Assembly (NCBI RefSeq): GCF_900215205.1
Contig: NZ_OBDY01000008.1
Span: 186,001-250,000, forward strand
Source of the DNA: Paractinoplanes atraurantiacus
GTDB taxonomy: Bacteria; Actinomycetota; Actinomycetes; Mycobacteriales; Micromonosporaceae
Length of the DNA: 64,000 nt
Direction of reading: 5' to 3'
Shown here: positions 1-9,770 of the stretch, one piece after another
How positions within the stretch are numbered: the stretch's first letter is position 1
How the letters are laid out: every line of letters begins with the position of its first letter
Program-made: the position numbers and the translations under genes
The notes under the pieces: model-generated
The model's input: the letters and a program-made list of their open reading frames with translations, nothing else
What the model was told of the DNA's origin: nothing
Database searches by the model: none

Positions 1-2049
1 GTCACGACGAAGTACACGCTCGGCTGCTCGGCCAACTGCAACCGCACAGGCACCCAGCCGCACACGCTGACCGCCACGAGCCTCAACGCCGACCCGACGA
101 CCCTCGTCTACGACGTGGCCGGCAACCTGCTCAGCCGCACGGCGACGAGCGGCAAGAACCAGACGCTGAAGTGGGACGACGAGGGGCGCCTGGCCGAGGT
201 CACGACGAACTCGGGCACGACGAAGTACCTCTACGACGCGGACGGCAACCAGCTGATCCGCCGGGACCCGGGCCGCACCAGCCTGTTCGCCGGCGACACC
301 GAGGTGGTCATCAACACCGCCGCCGATCCGGTGGTCTCGCTGGGAGCGGTCCGCACCTACAGCCACGGTGGCGGCGGTGGCGCGGTGGCGATCCGCTCGA
401 CTCTCCCGGGCGGCGGCACCCACTACATGATCAGCGACACCCACGACAGCGCCACACTGTCGATGGACACCACGACCCAGGCGATTTCGCGCCAGCAGTT
501 CAAGCCGTACGGCGAGGACCGAGCCAGCGCCAACACCACGGGCTGGCCGGACATGACCCGCGGCTATCTCGGAGCACCGAAGAACCTGGACACCGGATAC
601 ACCGACACCGGCGCCCGCAAGTACGACCCGGTGCTGGGCCGATTCATCAGCCCGGACCCGCTGCTGGTCACCACGGATCCCGCCCAGCTCGGCGGCTACA
701 CGTACGCCGGCGACAATCCGATCACCCATGCCGATCCGTCCGGCCTACGGGTCGACGGCAATGTGCCCGGCTGCGAGAGGAACAACGGCGGCACCTGCGG
801 CACCCCGCTCGACAAGCGCCCGGTCCAGAAGGACGACCCGTACGAGAAGGACGCGGTGCCTGTCTCCGGCACCGGAAACTACGGCGAGGTCTCGGTCGGC
901 GGCGTCACCGTGACCGCCAACGAGGTCGAAGACCCGTGGAAGTTCGGCCTGATGGTCAACGAGCAGTACCACAAGTGGGTCAACGACACCGGCGTCCAGC
1001 CTGGCGGCACGGACGAGATGAAGCTGCTGCTGCTCATGGTCCAGGTCTGCAAGCAGGGCACCTTCTGCGAGCAGTGGTACACGAACGAACTGAGCGGCAT
1101 GCACGCCGAGACGGTCACTTGGTACAACGGCTGCCAGGGCAAGTGCTTCGAGAAGTACAAGTTCACGGTCTCCTGGATCCAGGGCATGATCATGGACGCC
1201 GCCGGCCCCAGCATGCGTCTCGGCAAGGGCAGACGCTCCGGCGGCGCCCACGCCGACGGTGGTGAAGCACCCGGCTTCGGCGTCGGTGTCTGCAAAATCG
1301 GCGACCCTAACAGTTTCTCCCCTGACACTCGCGTCCTCATGGCCGACGGCTCAACCAAAGCGATCGCAGAGGTCAAAGTCGGTGACAAAGTCCTGGCCAC
1401 GGACACCGAGACTGGCCGGACCGGACCGCAGGCCGTAACGGCTCTGCACGTTAACATCGATACTGACCTCGCCGATTTGACCGTCGCGGCAGGAGATCAG
1501 AAGGCTGTCATTAACACCACCCGGGACCATCCGTTCTGGAATCCCGAGCGTGGCGAATGGGTGAACCCCCTAGTCATGGCTCCTGGTGATGACCTTGCGA
1601 CCATGGCGCCGTTGACGGCCCCTGAGGTGAATGCGGTTCGGCTTTTCACCGGTCAGCGGGCTATGTACAACCTCACGGTCGCCAGCATTCACACGTACTA
1701 TGTGCTTGCGGGGAGCGCGCCCGTTCTTGTGCACAACGCTTGCGCAAAGCCGGTGTGGGCGCATCACATTCCTACTCCGGCCGAGGCTCAAGAGATAATT
1801 CAGAATGCCGAACGCGGCAGTTCGGCGGCGCGCAAGAGCGACCCCTACCACTCGGCGCCGATATGGATGCAAGATCAGATTGCGGAGCACGGAACGGTTT
1901 GGCGGCAGAACGGAAGAGATCGTAAGAACCCCGATACGGTAATGCATGTCACCGTTCCCGGCGAGGTCAACGGAAGGTCCGGCAACTTCCACTGGATCGT
2001 CGATCCGCGCGGAACGTTGATTCACGAGCAGTTCGAGCCGTCCAGGTAG
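1..2049 (+). CDS. RHS/YD-repeat polymorphic toxin, C-terminal part (5' end outside window)
   Basis: The frame is open from base 1, so only the last 682 residues are seen. YD repeats (YDVAGNLL, YDADGNQL) lie near residues 38-80 and the RHS-associated core (KYDPVLGRFISPDP) near 206-222. A Hint/intein-like pretoxin domain covers about 437-579, with DHPFW and a closing VLVHN. The last ~103 residues are an unrecognised toxin tip. In this family the RHS shell encloses the toxin and Hint-type cleavage frees it. Oddities: the residue just before N-S-F, normally the Hint cysteine, is proline, and the nearest cysteine is five residues earlier. G+C falls visibly from the Hint domain onward, which suggests a swapped-in tip. 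An immunity gene follows after 8 nt. The family call is firm; the toxin activity is unknown. Confidence 0.9.
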   Translation, partial: VTTKYTLGCSANCNRTGTQPHTLTATSLNADPTTLVYDVAGNLLSRTATSGKNQTLKWDDEGRLAEVTTNSGTTKYLYDADGNQLIRRDPGRTSLFAGDTEVVINTAADPVVSLGAVRTYSHGGGGGAVAIRSTLPGGGTHYMISDTHDSATLSMDTTTQAISRQQFKPYGEDRASANTTGWPDMTRGYLGAPKNLDTGYTDTGARKYDPVLGRFISPDPLLVTTDPAQLGGYTYAGDNPITHADPSGLRVDGNVPGCERNNGGTCGTPLDKRPVQKDDPYEKDAVPVSGTGNYGEVSVGGVTVTANEVEDPWKFGLMVNEQYHKWVNDTGVQPGGTDEMKLLLLMVQVCKQGTFCEQWYTNELSGMHAETVTWYNGCQGKCFEKYKFTVSWIQGMIMDAAGPSMRLGKGRRSGGAHADGGEAPGFGVGVCKIGDPNSFSPDTRVLMADGSTKAIAEVKVGDKVLATDTETGRTGPQAVTALHVNIDTDLADLTVAAGDQKAVINTTRDHPFWNPERGEWVNPLVMAPGDDLATMAPLTAPEVNAVRLFTGQRAMYNLTVASIHTYYVLAGSAPVLVHNACAKPVWAHHIPTPAEAQEIIQNAERGSSAARKSDPYHSAPIWMQDQIAEHGTVWRQNGRDRKNPDTVMHVTVPGEVNGRSGNFHWIVDPRGTLIHEQFEPSR

Positions 2050-2057
2050 GTGAGAAA

Positions 2058-2564
2058 ATGCGTGAACTGTCGCTGCGCATAGATTCCGGCGAGCTACTCG
2101 ATTTCGGCTATCCGTTGCCGGGAGAGCTGTCCTGGGGCTATCGGAATCAATGGATCGATCGGGCGGCTCTGATAAGCGTCGTTGACGGATTGAACGCGGC
2201 CGGTGTCCCGCTGTCCGAGCCTGAGGACGGTATGTCGGTTCTCCTGAGGGATGATCACGACCGCATCGACGACCTCGCGGAACGTCTCGTGCCTCTTGAA
2301 GGCGAGGCATCGGCGAAAATCTGGTGCTTTTACGTGGCGCGCCATCTCGACGATTCTGTGAAAGATCTGAGCGTCATGTTCGAGCTGTTGGACGTTGCCT
2401 GGGCTGATTTGGGCTACCCGGACGAACTTCGGTCAGTCCTCTTTCCTCGGGAGTTCAAACCCGCGCACCTGTACATAGACTTGGGCCGGGAAGCACTGGA
2501 TCTCTTCTTGAATGAATGGAAGAGAACCCTCTCCTCTCGCGATCCCGAGGAACGACTTCGCTGA
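2058..2564 (+). CDS. Probable immunity protein for the RHS toxin
   Basis: This 168-residue acidic cytoplasmic-type protein has no signal peptide or membrane segment. AGGTGAG lies just upstream of the ATG, and only 8 nt separate it from the toxin stop codon, so the two are co-transcribed. It has aromatic-rich stretches (ELSWGYRNQW, KIWCFYVARH) and a C-terminal LYIDLGREALDLF segment. The sequence vaguely resembles DUF2247-type proteins, which I cannot confirm. The immunity role is inferred from position, size and the same lower G+C as the toxin tip. It probably binds and blocks the toxin in the cytoplasm. Confidence 0.65.
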   Translation: MRELSLRIDSGELLDFGYPLPGELSWGYRNQWIDRAALISVVDGLNAAGVPLSEPEDGMSVLLRDDHDRIDDLAERLVPLEGEASAKIWCFYVARHLDDSVKDLSVMFELLDVAWADLGYPDELRSVLFPREFKPAHLYIDLGREALDLFLNEWKRTLSSRDPEERLR

Positions 2565-2657
2565 CGGCAATTCTCATAAAACGTTGATGAATGCGCTCCG
2601 TGCCTCGGGTCGAGGCATGAAGGTTCATACCGTGCTTCCATAGAAAGGCCCTCCGAC

Positions 2658-5600
2658 ATGTCCTCACGTTTGTTGCGTGGGCGAAGGTTGTCCGCGTCAT
2701 CCGCGGTGGCCGCGCTGCTCACCCTAGGGGCGATGGGGGTGCCCGCGCCCGCTCAGGCGCGCACCCCTCCCCCCGTGACACCTACCCCTACCTCAGCAGC
2801 CGCTGAGGAGAAGGCAGCCGATCCCGTTGGGGCCGCTGTCGATGAAGCTCGCAAGACCGGTGAGCCTGTTCCCGTTCCCTCGTTGACTGATGGGTCGTCG
2901 ACGACCTTGGCTCAGCCCGATGGGAAGCTCACCACCACCTACACCTCCAGCCCTCAGCGTGTGAAGCAGAACGGGCAGTGGGTTCCCATCGACACCACGC
3001 TCGTCGCGCGGGCCGATGGCTCCTATGTGCCCAAGGCCGCCCAGTCCGACGTGGTCTTCGGGGCCGGCGGCAGCACCTCGCTGGTGTCGCTCAAGGACGG
3101 CAAGGCGTCGCTGGCCTTCTCCTGGCCCAGCAAGCTGCCCAAGCCGACCGTCGCCGGCGACACCGCCACCTACCCCAACGTGTATCCCGACGTCGACCTT
3201 CAAGTGACGGCGGACGCCACCGGCTACTCGTCGATGCTTGTCGTCAAGAATGCCAAGGCCGCCGCCAACCCCGCGCTTCAGAAAATTGACTTCGGGCTTA
3301 CCGGCAAGGGTGTCAAGATCTCGTCGACGCGGAACGGCGGTGCGGAGGCCGTCGACACCAAGACCGGTGAGACCGTCTTTCACGCTGACACCGCTCTGAT
3401 GTGGGACAGCAGCACCGCGACGCCGACGCCGGCGCCGGCCTCGGCGAAGACCAAGAGTGACAGCGCCGAACGGCCCGGGCCGAACCAGCTCGGCGGGCGG
3501 CGCGCGAAGGTCAAGGTCGGTGTCAGTGGCGGCAAGCAGAGCCTCACGCCCGACCGGGCTCTGCTCACCGCCAAGACCACCAAGTTCCCGGTCTTCATCG
3601 ACCCGGTCTGGCAGGGCAACCCCACCCAGCACCAGTGGGCTCGCATCTCCAGCAACGGCTGGGACGTCTACAACTCGACCTCCAAGACCGGGGCCACCAG
3701 CGCCCGCATCGGCTACGACGACTGGGCCGGTGGGGCGGGGGAGCGGGCCCGCACGTACTACCAGATGAACACGGCGGGTGTCGCCGGTGCGGAGGTCTCG
3801 AGCGCGACCCTCTATGTCACGCACCGGTGGGCCGCTTCCTGCTACAAGACCAATGCGGTGGTGTACGGCACGGCCGCGCCCAGTGCGTACAGTGCGTCGG
3901 CCTTGCGCTGGGGCAAGGAGCCCGCGAAGACCACCGGTGTCCTGTCGACGGTTGCCGGCTTCGAGGACGACTGTGGCACCAAGGACGTTCGCGTGTCGCC
4001 GGCGAAGCTGAACTTCAATGTCACCAGCTACATCAAGACGGTGGCCAAGAGCCGGGCGTCGCGGGCGAACTTCCTGGTGCAGGCGGCCAACATGGACGAC
4101 AAGTACGCCTGGAAGCAGCTCGGTTACGGCGGTGGCGCCAGTCTTTCGATCACGTACAGCTACCGGCCTACGCTGCTCAACGGCGACGGCGACCCCACGA
4201 TCTCGCCCGCCATCTGGGACATGTCGAAGTGGATGACCACGACCCACACGCCGACGCTGGCCGCCAAGGGCACCAACGGCCTGCACAACGGGCAGCTCGA
4301 GAACGTCGCGATCATGTACGAGATCTACCGCGGCAGCACCCGGATCGCCCGGGCGACGACGGCGAAAAGCAAGTACGGCACGGCGTGGACCATCCCCACG
4401 TTGCAGGATGGCGAATACCTGTGGCGGGCCACCGTCATCAACGAGAGCGGCCTGACCGCGTCCAGCTGGACGCCGTGGCAGAAGTTCACCATCGACACGA
4501 CGGCTCCTCTCGCACCGAAGGTGCACTCGACGCAGTTCCCGGCCAAGCAGCTGGGTGGCGCGCTCAGCGACAAGGGCACCTTCGTCATCAGCCCGACCCG
4601 GGTCGCCGGGAAACCGGAGAACATCACGGGCTTCCTGTTCACCCTCGACGGTGACCTGGCCAACGTCACGTACAGCGGGGTCAAGAACACGCTGACCAAC
4701 TGGAGCGCCGGTGTCACGACACCCGTGCCCGGCCGTATCTACTACGCCAAGTCGGACAACGGGAACGGCACCGGAACCGCTGTCCTCAACGGCAGCGCCG
4801 GTCCGCAGTTCACACCCGGCACCGCGGGCGCGCACAAGCTGACCGCCAAGGCGGTCGACCAGGCCGGTTCGACCTCACCGCAGGCCACCTACATCTTCTA
4901 CGCCGGCCGCAGCACACCGACCTTCGCCACCGGCACCAAGCTGGTCAACGGGTGGACGGCGACGAACACCGACGGCACGACCACGGTCGTCCCGAAATAC
5001 TCGGCGACCACCACCGGCAAGGTGATCACCCAGGCCGGCGGTGGTTCCCTCTACTACGCCGACGGCTACCAGGCGGTGCTGGCCAACGGCACGGCCAACG
5101 TGTCCAAGAATGACAGCGTCACCTACTCGTTCAACGTGCCCTCTCCGGGGCTCTGGGAGATCGGCGTCAACATCACGGCCGGCACGGCCAACGGCATCTA
5201 CCGGCTGGTCTTCGACAAGGGGCTGCCAACGGAGACCGTCCTCCACGAGGGGTACGACTCCTACTCGGCCGTGCCGGAGACCCGGTACATCAATTTCGAC
5301 GTCATCGGGAAGAAGCAGGGCAAGCCGCTGGACCTGGCGCAGGGTGTGCACACCCTGACGTTCACCATGATCAACAAGAACGCGGCTTCGGCCGGTTACC
5401 AGTCGGGCATCGACGTCGTGCGGCTGGCGCCCGTGCTGACGTGCCCGATCAACAACCCGACGGCCTGCTACAACAACACCGCCATCAGCACGTTCACGGC
5501 GGGGACGCCACCGAAGGTCACGATCGCCGACGCTGACGGCACCGGCTCGAGCATCGAGGCCACCGACCTGAAGGCTTCCGGCTGGAACCCGGGTGGCACC

Positions 5601-8600
5601 GTCACCGTGAACGGCGCGGCGATCAAGCTGCCGGCCGCGTTCGGCAACGGCGCCAGCGACAACATGCTCGCGTCGGCGCAGATCGTCACCGTCCCGGCCA
5701 GCGGGGTGGTCAACAAGGGCAGCGCCGTCGTTTTCGCCGGCTTCACGACCTTCGGACCGGCCACGGGCGCGACCGGTACCATCACGTACGCCGACGGAAG
5801 CTGCGTGAAGAGCCAGGACTACACCCTGGACTCGCTGCCTGACTGGACCAAGGTCCCCGCCGGCGACGCCGTTCTCGGTTACACCAAGAAGAACTACAGC
5901 AGCGGCCAACAGGTTCCCCTGTCGATCAGCATGTTCAGCGCGAGTGTTGCGCTGCAGTGTCCCGGCGCCGTCGTGGAGAGCATCACGCTGCCCCTGGTGT
6001 CCACCGTCCCGCAGGCCAATACGCCCACGCTGCACTTCCTGGGGCTGGGCATTCGCCCGCTGTCGGGCACCGAGTCGGCCCGCTGGACCGGGAGCTGGTC
6101 CACCGCGCAGGACGTCGCGGCCGTACCGCTCACCACCGGCGCCAACGCCACGCTCAACGGGCAGACCGTCCGCATCCCGGTGCGGCTGACCGCGGGCACC
6201 GGCGGTGACACCCACAAGGTTCGCGTACGTCTGTCGAACGGCACCGGAAAGACGCCCGTCACCTTCGGCGCGGCATCGTTCGCCGTGCAGGACAGCGCCG
6301 GGGGCGCGGCCGCCGCGGCCACCCCGGTGGCGCTGACGTTCGGCGGGGCGGCCGGTGTGACCGTGCCGGCCGGGGCCGACGTGGTCAGCGATCCGGTGGC
6401 GATGACCGTGCCCGAGCTGACCACGGCGCTGGTCAGCCTCAAGGTCAACGGTTCTCTCACCGCCCTGGCCGGGCACCGTGACGGCAAGACGCCGATCTAC
6501 ACCAGTGCCTCGGACAGCGCCGACCACACGAGGGAGCAGGCGGCCACCGGATATACGAAGTCGGCCATCTTCGGTCTGCCGTTCCTGTCCGGCGTCGACG
6601 TCACCACCTCGGCCACCAAGCCCGCCGGCTCGCTGGTGCTCTTCGGCGACCAGACGGTCAACGCCGACAACGCGGCCGCCGACACGGTGAGCCAGCTCGA
6701 CAGCCGGCTGGCCCGCAAGCTGGCCGAGGCGCCCGACGGCGACCGGCTCGTGCCGTTCGGCGTTCTCAACCAGGGCACCGGCAGCTCGGGCAACCGGGCC
6801 GTGCTGCCCGAGTCCACGGTGCGGGTGGCGAAGAACGCCAACGGGCTCGTGGATCGCCGGATCCTCAACCAGACGGACGTTCGCACGGTGCTGATCTCCT
6901 CCGGATCGAGCAACCTGCTCGCGTGCACGGGCACCGCCGACGCCTGCGCCACGCAGGTGAAGGACAAGCTCGTCGCGCTGGCCACGCAGCTGCGCGAGTA
7001 CCAGTCCGACGACACCCAGGTGCTTCCGGCCAAGGCCGGCAGCCTCAAGGTGTACGTGGCCACGCTGCCACCTTTCGCGGTGAGCCACACCGCGGCTCAG
7101 GAGACGGCCCGTGACCTGGTCAACCAGTTCATCCTCGGCCCGGACGGGCGGGCGCCGCTGGACAACTACGCCGACGGGGTGATCGATTTCGCGTCGGCCG
7201 TCTCCACCGAGAGCTCCGCGACGTCGGACACCGTGCTGGACGACTACCTCACCAGCGGGGTGCCGAACTCCCTGTACTACGACGCCCTGGCCCAGCAGTA
7301 CGTGGACGACTCGGATCCGGGCGACCGGATCGACGAGTCCCAGAGCGGCGGCACCGAGCCGGGCGCCGAGCCCATCGGCGTGTGGCGCCTCGACGAGGGC
7401 GGCGGCGAGTGGGGCCGCGACGTCGGCTGGGGCACCGGCCCCGACCGGGAGACGCACGACGCCTGGCTCAACGAGCTGAGCTGGGGCCCGAGCCGGACGC
7501 TGGGCAAGGTCGCGGCGACGTTCAACGGCACCAGCAGCTACGGCCAGACCGACCTGAAGCCCAACGTGACCAAGAGCTTCACGGTCTCGGCCTGGGTGCG
7601 TCTCACCGACAAATCCCAGGACCGTACGGTCTTCGCCCGCAACGCCGCCGGGTACGCGCCGATCGCGCTGTTCTATCAGCAGTCGACCGATCGCTGGCTG
7701 GCGCAGATGCCGTCCGCCCCGGCCGGCGACGTGGTGTGGAACGACGCCCTGTCGATCCTGCCGGCCCAGCAGAACGTCTGGACGCACCTGGCCGCGGTCT
7801 TCGACGCGGACCAGTCCTCGCTGACCCTGTACGTCAACGGGGTCGCCGAGACCTCGGTCGAGGAGGTGACGCCGTTCAACGACGCGGACGGCGCCACCTG
7901 GATCGGCCGGGGCGGCAGCACCTTCTTCGCCGGCGACATCTCCGACGTGCGGGTCTGGGCCCGCACGACGGAGCCGGCCGAGATGGAAGGCCTGGCCGCG
8001 GCCGTGCCGATCAGCGACTGGGAGTTCGAGAACACGACACCCACCACGGTGATCGACGACACCGGCCTGGGACACGACGGAACGTTGCCGGCGAATCAGA
8101 ACTGGGCCGCCGGCCACAACGACCTCGACTGGTCGTCGCTGACTCTCAACGGAACCAGCGAGGCCGTCACGTCACCCGCCCTGCTCCGGACCGATCAGTC
8201 GTTCTCGGTCGCCGGCTGGGCCCGCCTGACCAAGTCGGACGCCGACTACACCCTGGTCGGCCAGGACGGAACGCAGACGAGCCGGTTCAAGCTCCAGTAC
8301 GCCCACGACTGCACCTGCTGGCGTTTCGCCACCGCCGACACGGACACGGCCGCCCCGGCCGTGACCAAGGCCGACGGCCCGGCCGGCGCCGCGCTGGAGA
8401 CCTGGACGCACGTGGCCGGCGTCTACGACGCGGCGGCCGGTGAGCTGCGGCTCTACCTCAACGGCGAACTGGCGAAGACCGCTCCGGTCACCGCCACCGG
8501 ATGGCACGCGACCGGCAGCTTCACCGCCGGCCGTGGCCGTGCCGCGGGCCAGCCCGCCAACTGGTTCCCCGGCGACATCGACGCGGTCCGCGCCTACCAG

Positions 8601-8645
8601 GGCGCGATCACCGCCGACCTCGTGACCGACCTCTACAACTCATAA
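2658..8645 (+). CDS. Large secreted LamG/DNRLRE-domain protein
   Basis: A 1995-residue exported protein. A Sec signal peptide covers residues ~1-35 (RRLSASSAVAALLTLGAMG, cleavage near AQA). The N-terminal part (~80-300, around WVPIDTTLV) is the region that commonly precedes a DNRLRE domain (~311-500, starting FPVFIDPVWQGN) in actinobacterial RHS-associated wall proteins. A long Thr/Ser/Gly-rich beta region follows, then two LamG-like jellyroll domains at ~1571-1780 and ~1784-1990 (GVWRLDEGGGEW and DWEFENTTPTTV). AGAAAGG sits 10 nt before the ATG. It is likely a surface or wall-associated carbohydrate-binding partner of the upstream toxin locus. No catalytic motif is apparent. Function is inferred. 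Confidence 0.8.
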   Translation: MSSRLLRGRRLSASSAVAALLTLGAMGVPAPAQARTPPPVTPTPTSAAAEEKAADPVGAAVDEARKTGEPVPVPSLTDGSSTTLAQPDGKLTTTYTSSPQRVKQNGQWVPIDTTLVARADGSYVPKAAQSDVVFGAGGSTSLVSLKDGKASLAFSWPSKLPKPTVAGDTATYPNVYPDVDLQVTADATGYSSMLVVKNAKAAANPALQKIDFGLTGKGVKISSTRNGGAEAVDTKTGETVFHADTALMWDSSTATPTPAPASAKTKSDSAERPGPNQLGGRRAKVKVGVSGGKQSLTPDRALLTAKTTKFPVFIDPVWQGNPTQHQWARISSNGWDVYNSTSKTGATSARIGYDDWAGGAGERARTYYQMNTAGVAGAEVSSATLYVTHRWAASCYKTNAVVYGTAAPSAYSASALRWGKEPAKTTGVLSTVAGFEDDCGTKDVRVSPAKLNFNVTSYIKTVAKSRASRANFLVQAANMDDKYAWKQLGYGGGASLSITYSYRPTLLNGDGDPTISPAIWDMSKWMTTTHTPTLAAKGTNGLHNGQLENVAIMYEIYRGSTRIARATTAKSKYGTAWTIPTLQDGEYLWRATVINESGLTASSWTPWQKFTIDTTAPLAPKVHSTQFPAKQLGGALSDKGTFVISPTRVAGKPENITGFLFTLDGDLANVTYSGVKNTLTNWSAGVTTPVPGRIYYAKSDNGNGTGTAVLNGSAGPQFTPGTAGAHKLTAKAVDQAGSTSPQATYIFYAGRSTPTFATGTKLVNGWTATNTDGTTTVVPKYSATTTGKVITQAGGGSLYYADGYQAVLANGTANVSKNDSVTYSFNVPSPGLWEIGVNITAGTANGIYRLVFDKGLPTETVLHEGYDSYSAVPETRYINFDVIGKKQGKPLDLAQGVHTLTFTMINKNAASAGYQSGIDVVRLAPVLTCPINNPTACYNNTAISTFTAGTPPKVTIADADGTGSSIEATDLKASGWNPGGTVTVNGAAIKLPAAFGNGASDNMLASAQIVTVPASGVVNKGSAVVFAGFTTFGPATGATGTITYADGSCVKSQDYTLDSLPDWTKVPAGDAVLGYTKKNYSSGQQVPLSISMFSASVALQCPGAVVESITLPLVSTVPQANTPTLHFLGLGIRPLSGTESARWTGSWSTAQDVAAVPLTTGANATLNGQTVRIPVRLTAGTGGDTHKVRVRLSNGTGKTPVTFGAASFAVQDSAGGAAAAATPVALTFGGAAGVTVPAGADVVSDPVAMTVPELTTALVSLKVNGSLTALAGHRDGKTPIYTSASDSADHTREQAATGYTKSAIFGLPFLSGVDVTTSATKPAGSLVLFGDQTVNADNAAADTVSQLDSRLARKLAEAPDGDRLVPFGVLNQGTGSSGNRAVLPESTVRVAKNANGLVDRRILNQTDVRTVLISSGSSNLLACTGTADACATQVKDKLVALATQLREYQSDDTQVLPAKAGSLKVYVATLPPFAVSHTAAQETARDLVNQFILGPDGRAPLDNYADGVIDFASAVSTESSATSDTVLDDYLTSGVPNSLYYDALAQQYVDDSDPGDRIDESQSGGTEPGAEPIGVWRLDEGGGEWGRDVGWGTGPDRETHDAWLNELSWGPSRTLGKVAATFNGTSSYGQTDLKPNVTKSFTVSAWVRLTDKSQDRTVFARNAAGYAPIALFYQQSTDRWLAQMPSAPAGDVVWNDALSILPAQQNVWTHLAAVFDADQSSLTLYVNGVAETSVEEVTPFNDADGATWIGRGGSTFFAGDISDVRVWARTTEPAEMEGLAAAVPISDWEFENTTPTTVIDDTGLGHDGTLPANQNWAAGHNDLDWSSLTLNGTSEAVTSPALLRTDQSFSVAGWARLTKSDADYTLVGQDGTQTSRFKLQYAHDCTCWRFATADTDTAAPAVTKADGPAGAALETWTHVAGVYDAAAGELRLYLNGELAKTAPVTATGWHATGSFTAGRGRAAGQPANWFPGDIDAVRAYQGAITADLVTDLYNS

Positions 8646-8652
8646 CACCGAC

Positions 8653-8686
8653 AGGGGTGGCGCCCGGCCCGCCGGGCGCCACCCCT
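8653..8686 (+). terminator. Intrinsic terminator after the LamG gene
   Basis: A perfect 15-bp stem (AGGGGTGGCGCCCGG against its complement) with a 4-nt loop starts 8 nt after the stop codon. There is no long T run, as is usual in high-G+C actinomycetes. Confidence 0.8.
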
Positions 8687-8908
8687 TCAGAAACTCCCCG
8701 CGATGTCGCGGTCGTAGCGCTTCATCAGTCTCACGCCGTCGCGGGCGCTCCGGTCACCTGGGCCGGCCAAAATTCCCCGCGCTCCACGACTGCCGGGTAG
8801 TAAGCGAGTGCCTCCTCGTGGTTCATGTGGTCGATTCTCGCTGCCCCTGGGGGCGGATCTTCGTTCCGTACGGCGCAATGGGCCTTTGACCTGATGTTGG
8901 CTCTGGTC

Positions 8909-9697
8909 ATGAGCACACTGAGCGTCCAGGTGGTGGACGAGCGCCACTGGCGGGTCGTCATCGACAACCCGCCGACCAACCTAGTCACGCCCGACTTCGT
9001 CCGGGACTTGCACGCGACCGTCGAGCGGATCGTGGCGGCGCCGGAGCTCAAGGTCGTGGTGTTCGAGAGCGCGAACGAGCTGTTCTGGGTCAACCACTTC
9101 GACCTCGGGCAGATCAAGGACTTCCCGCCTCTGTGGACCGACGCGGTCATCAAGCTGAGCACGGCGCCGGTCGTCTCCATCGCGAAGATTCGTGGGCGGG
9201 CCCGGGGCGGCGGTGACGAGCTGCTGCTGGCCTGCGACATCCGGTACGCGAGCCGGGAGAAGGCGATCGTCGGGCAGATCGAGGTCGGCACCGGCATCCT
9301 GCCCGGCGGTGGCGCGACCGAGCGGCTGCCCCGGCTGATCGGCCGCGACCGGGCGCTGGAGGCCATCCTGTCGGCCGACGACTACCCGGCCGAGCTGGCC
9401 GAACGGTACGGCTGGGTGACCCGGGCCCTGCCCGACGCCGAGCTCGACGGGGTCGTCGACGCCCTCGCCAGCCGGCTGGCCGGCTTCGACAAGCAGGCCT
9501 TGGCCGCGGCCAAGCAGCAGATCAACCGGGCTACCCTGCCCCCGGCCGAGGACCTGCACGCCGCGTACCAGGAGTTCCTGGCCTCGTTGTCCTTCCCCGG
9601 TTTTCCGAAGCGGCTCGGCGGGCTGCGGGAGCTGTACGGCAAGCACGGCGCCGGACTGGAAGTGGACCTGGGTCCCCTCCTGGGCGACCTTCCGTAG
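8909..9697 (+). CDS. Enoyl-CoA hydratase/isomerase family protein
   Basis: 262 residues with the crotonase fold. The oxyanion-hole segment ARGGGDELLLACDI and the following GQIEVGTGILPGGGATERL match the family. Enzymes of this type hydrate or isomerise CoA thioesters in the cytoplasm. Substrate cannot be told, and the usual Glu pair is only partly apparent (G-x-E and T-E-R). ATG 8909 (MSTLSVQVVDERHW) is chosen because homology begins there; an in-frame ATG at 8894 is possible. A second, diverged crotonase gene lies at 54931-55641. Its stop codon falls inside a 77-bp segment matching an LLM gene (see 9694-9770). Confidence 0.8.
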   Translation: MSTLSVQVVDERHWRVVIDNPPTNLVTPDFVRDLHATVERIVAAPELKVVVFESANELFWVNHFDLGQIKDFPPLWTDAVIKLSTAPVVSIAKIRGRARGGGDELLLACDIRYASREKAIVGQIEVGTGILPGGGATERLPRLIGRDRALEAILSADDYPAELAERYGWVTRALPDAELDGVVDALASRLAGFDKQALAAAKQQINRATLPPAEDLHAAYQEFLASLSFPGFPKRLGGLRELYGKHGAGLEVDLGPLLGDLP

Positions 9698-9770
9698 GGC
9701 GTGCGCCACCTCGGCGCCGGCGCGGTGCACCGAATGCTGCACCGCGCCGGCGTCGAGGCCGCCCCAGTCG
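9694..9770 (-). pseudogene. Remnant of an LLM flavin monooxygenase 3' end
   Basis: On the minus strand this encodes DWGGLDAGAVQHSVHRAGAE, the C-terminal part of the LLM enzyme at 29945-30931 (DWGGLDAGAVRDSVYRLGAE). The two DNA segments (9694-9770 and 29980-30056) align without gaps, and I count 70 of 77 identical bases. Nothing else of the gene survives here, so it is a relic or a recombination scar. Confidence 0.75.

Noticed and set aside
4875..8117. Minus-strand open frame of 1080 codons opposite the LamG gene
   Set aside because: It is rich in Arg, Gly, Val and His without any domain or ribosome-binding site, the usual antisense shadow of G/C-ending codons.
8690..8825. Possible minus-strand gene end (ALAYYPAVVERGEFWPAQVT, then KRYDRDIAGSF in another frame)
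   Set aside because: Composition hints at a frameshifted remnant, but I recognise no family and it is too short to support.
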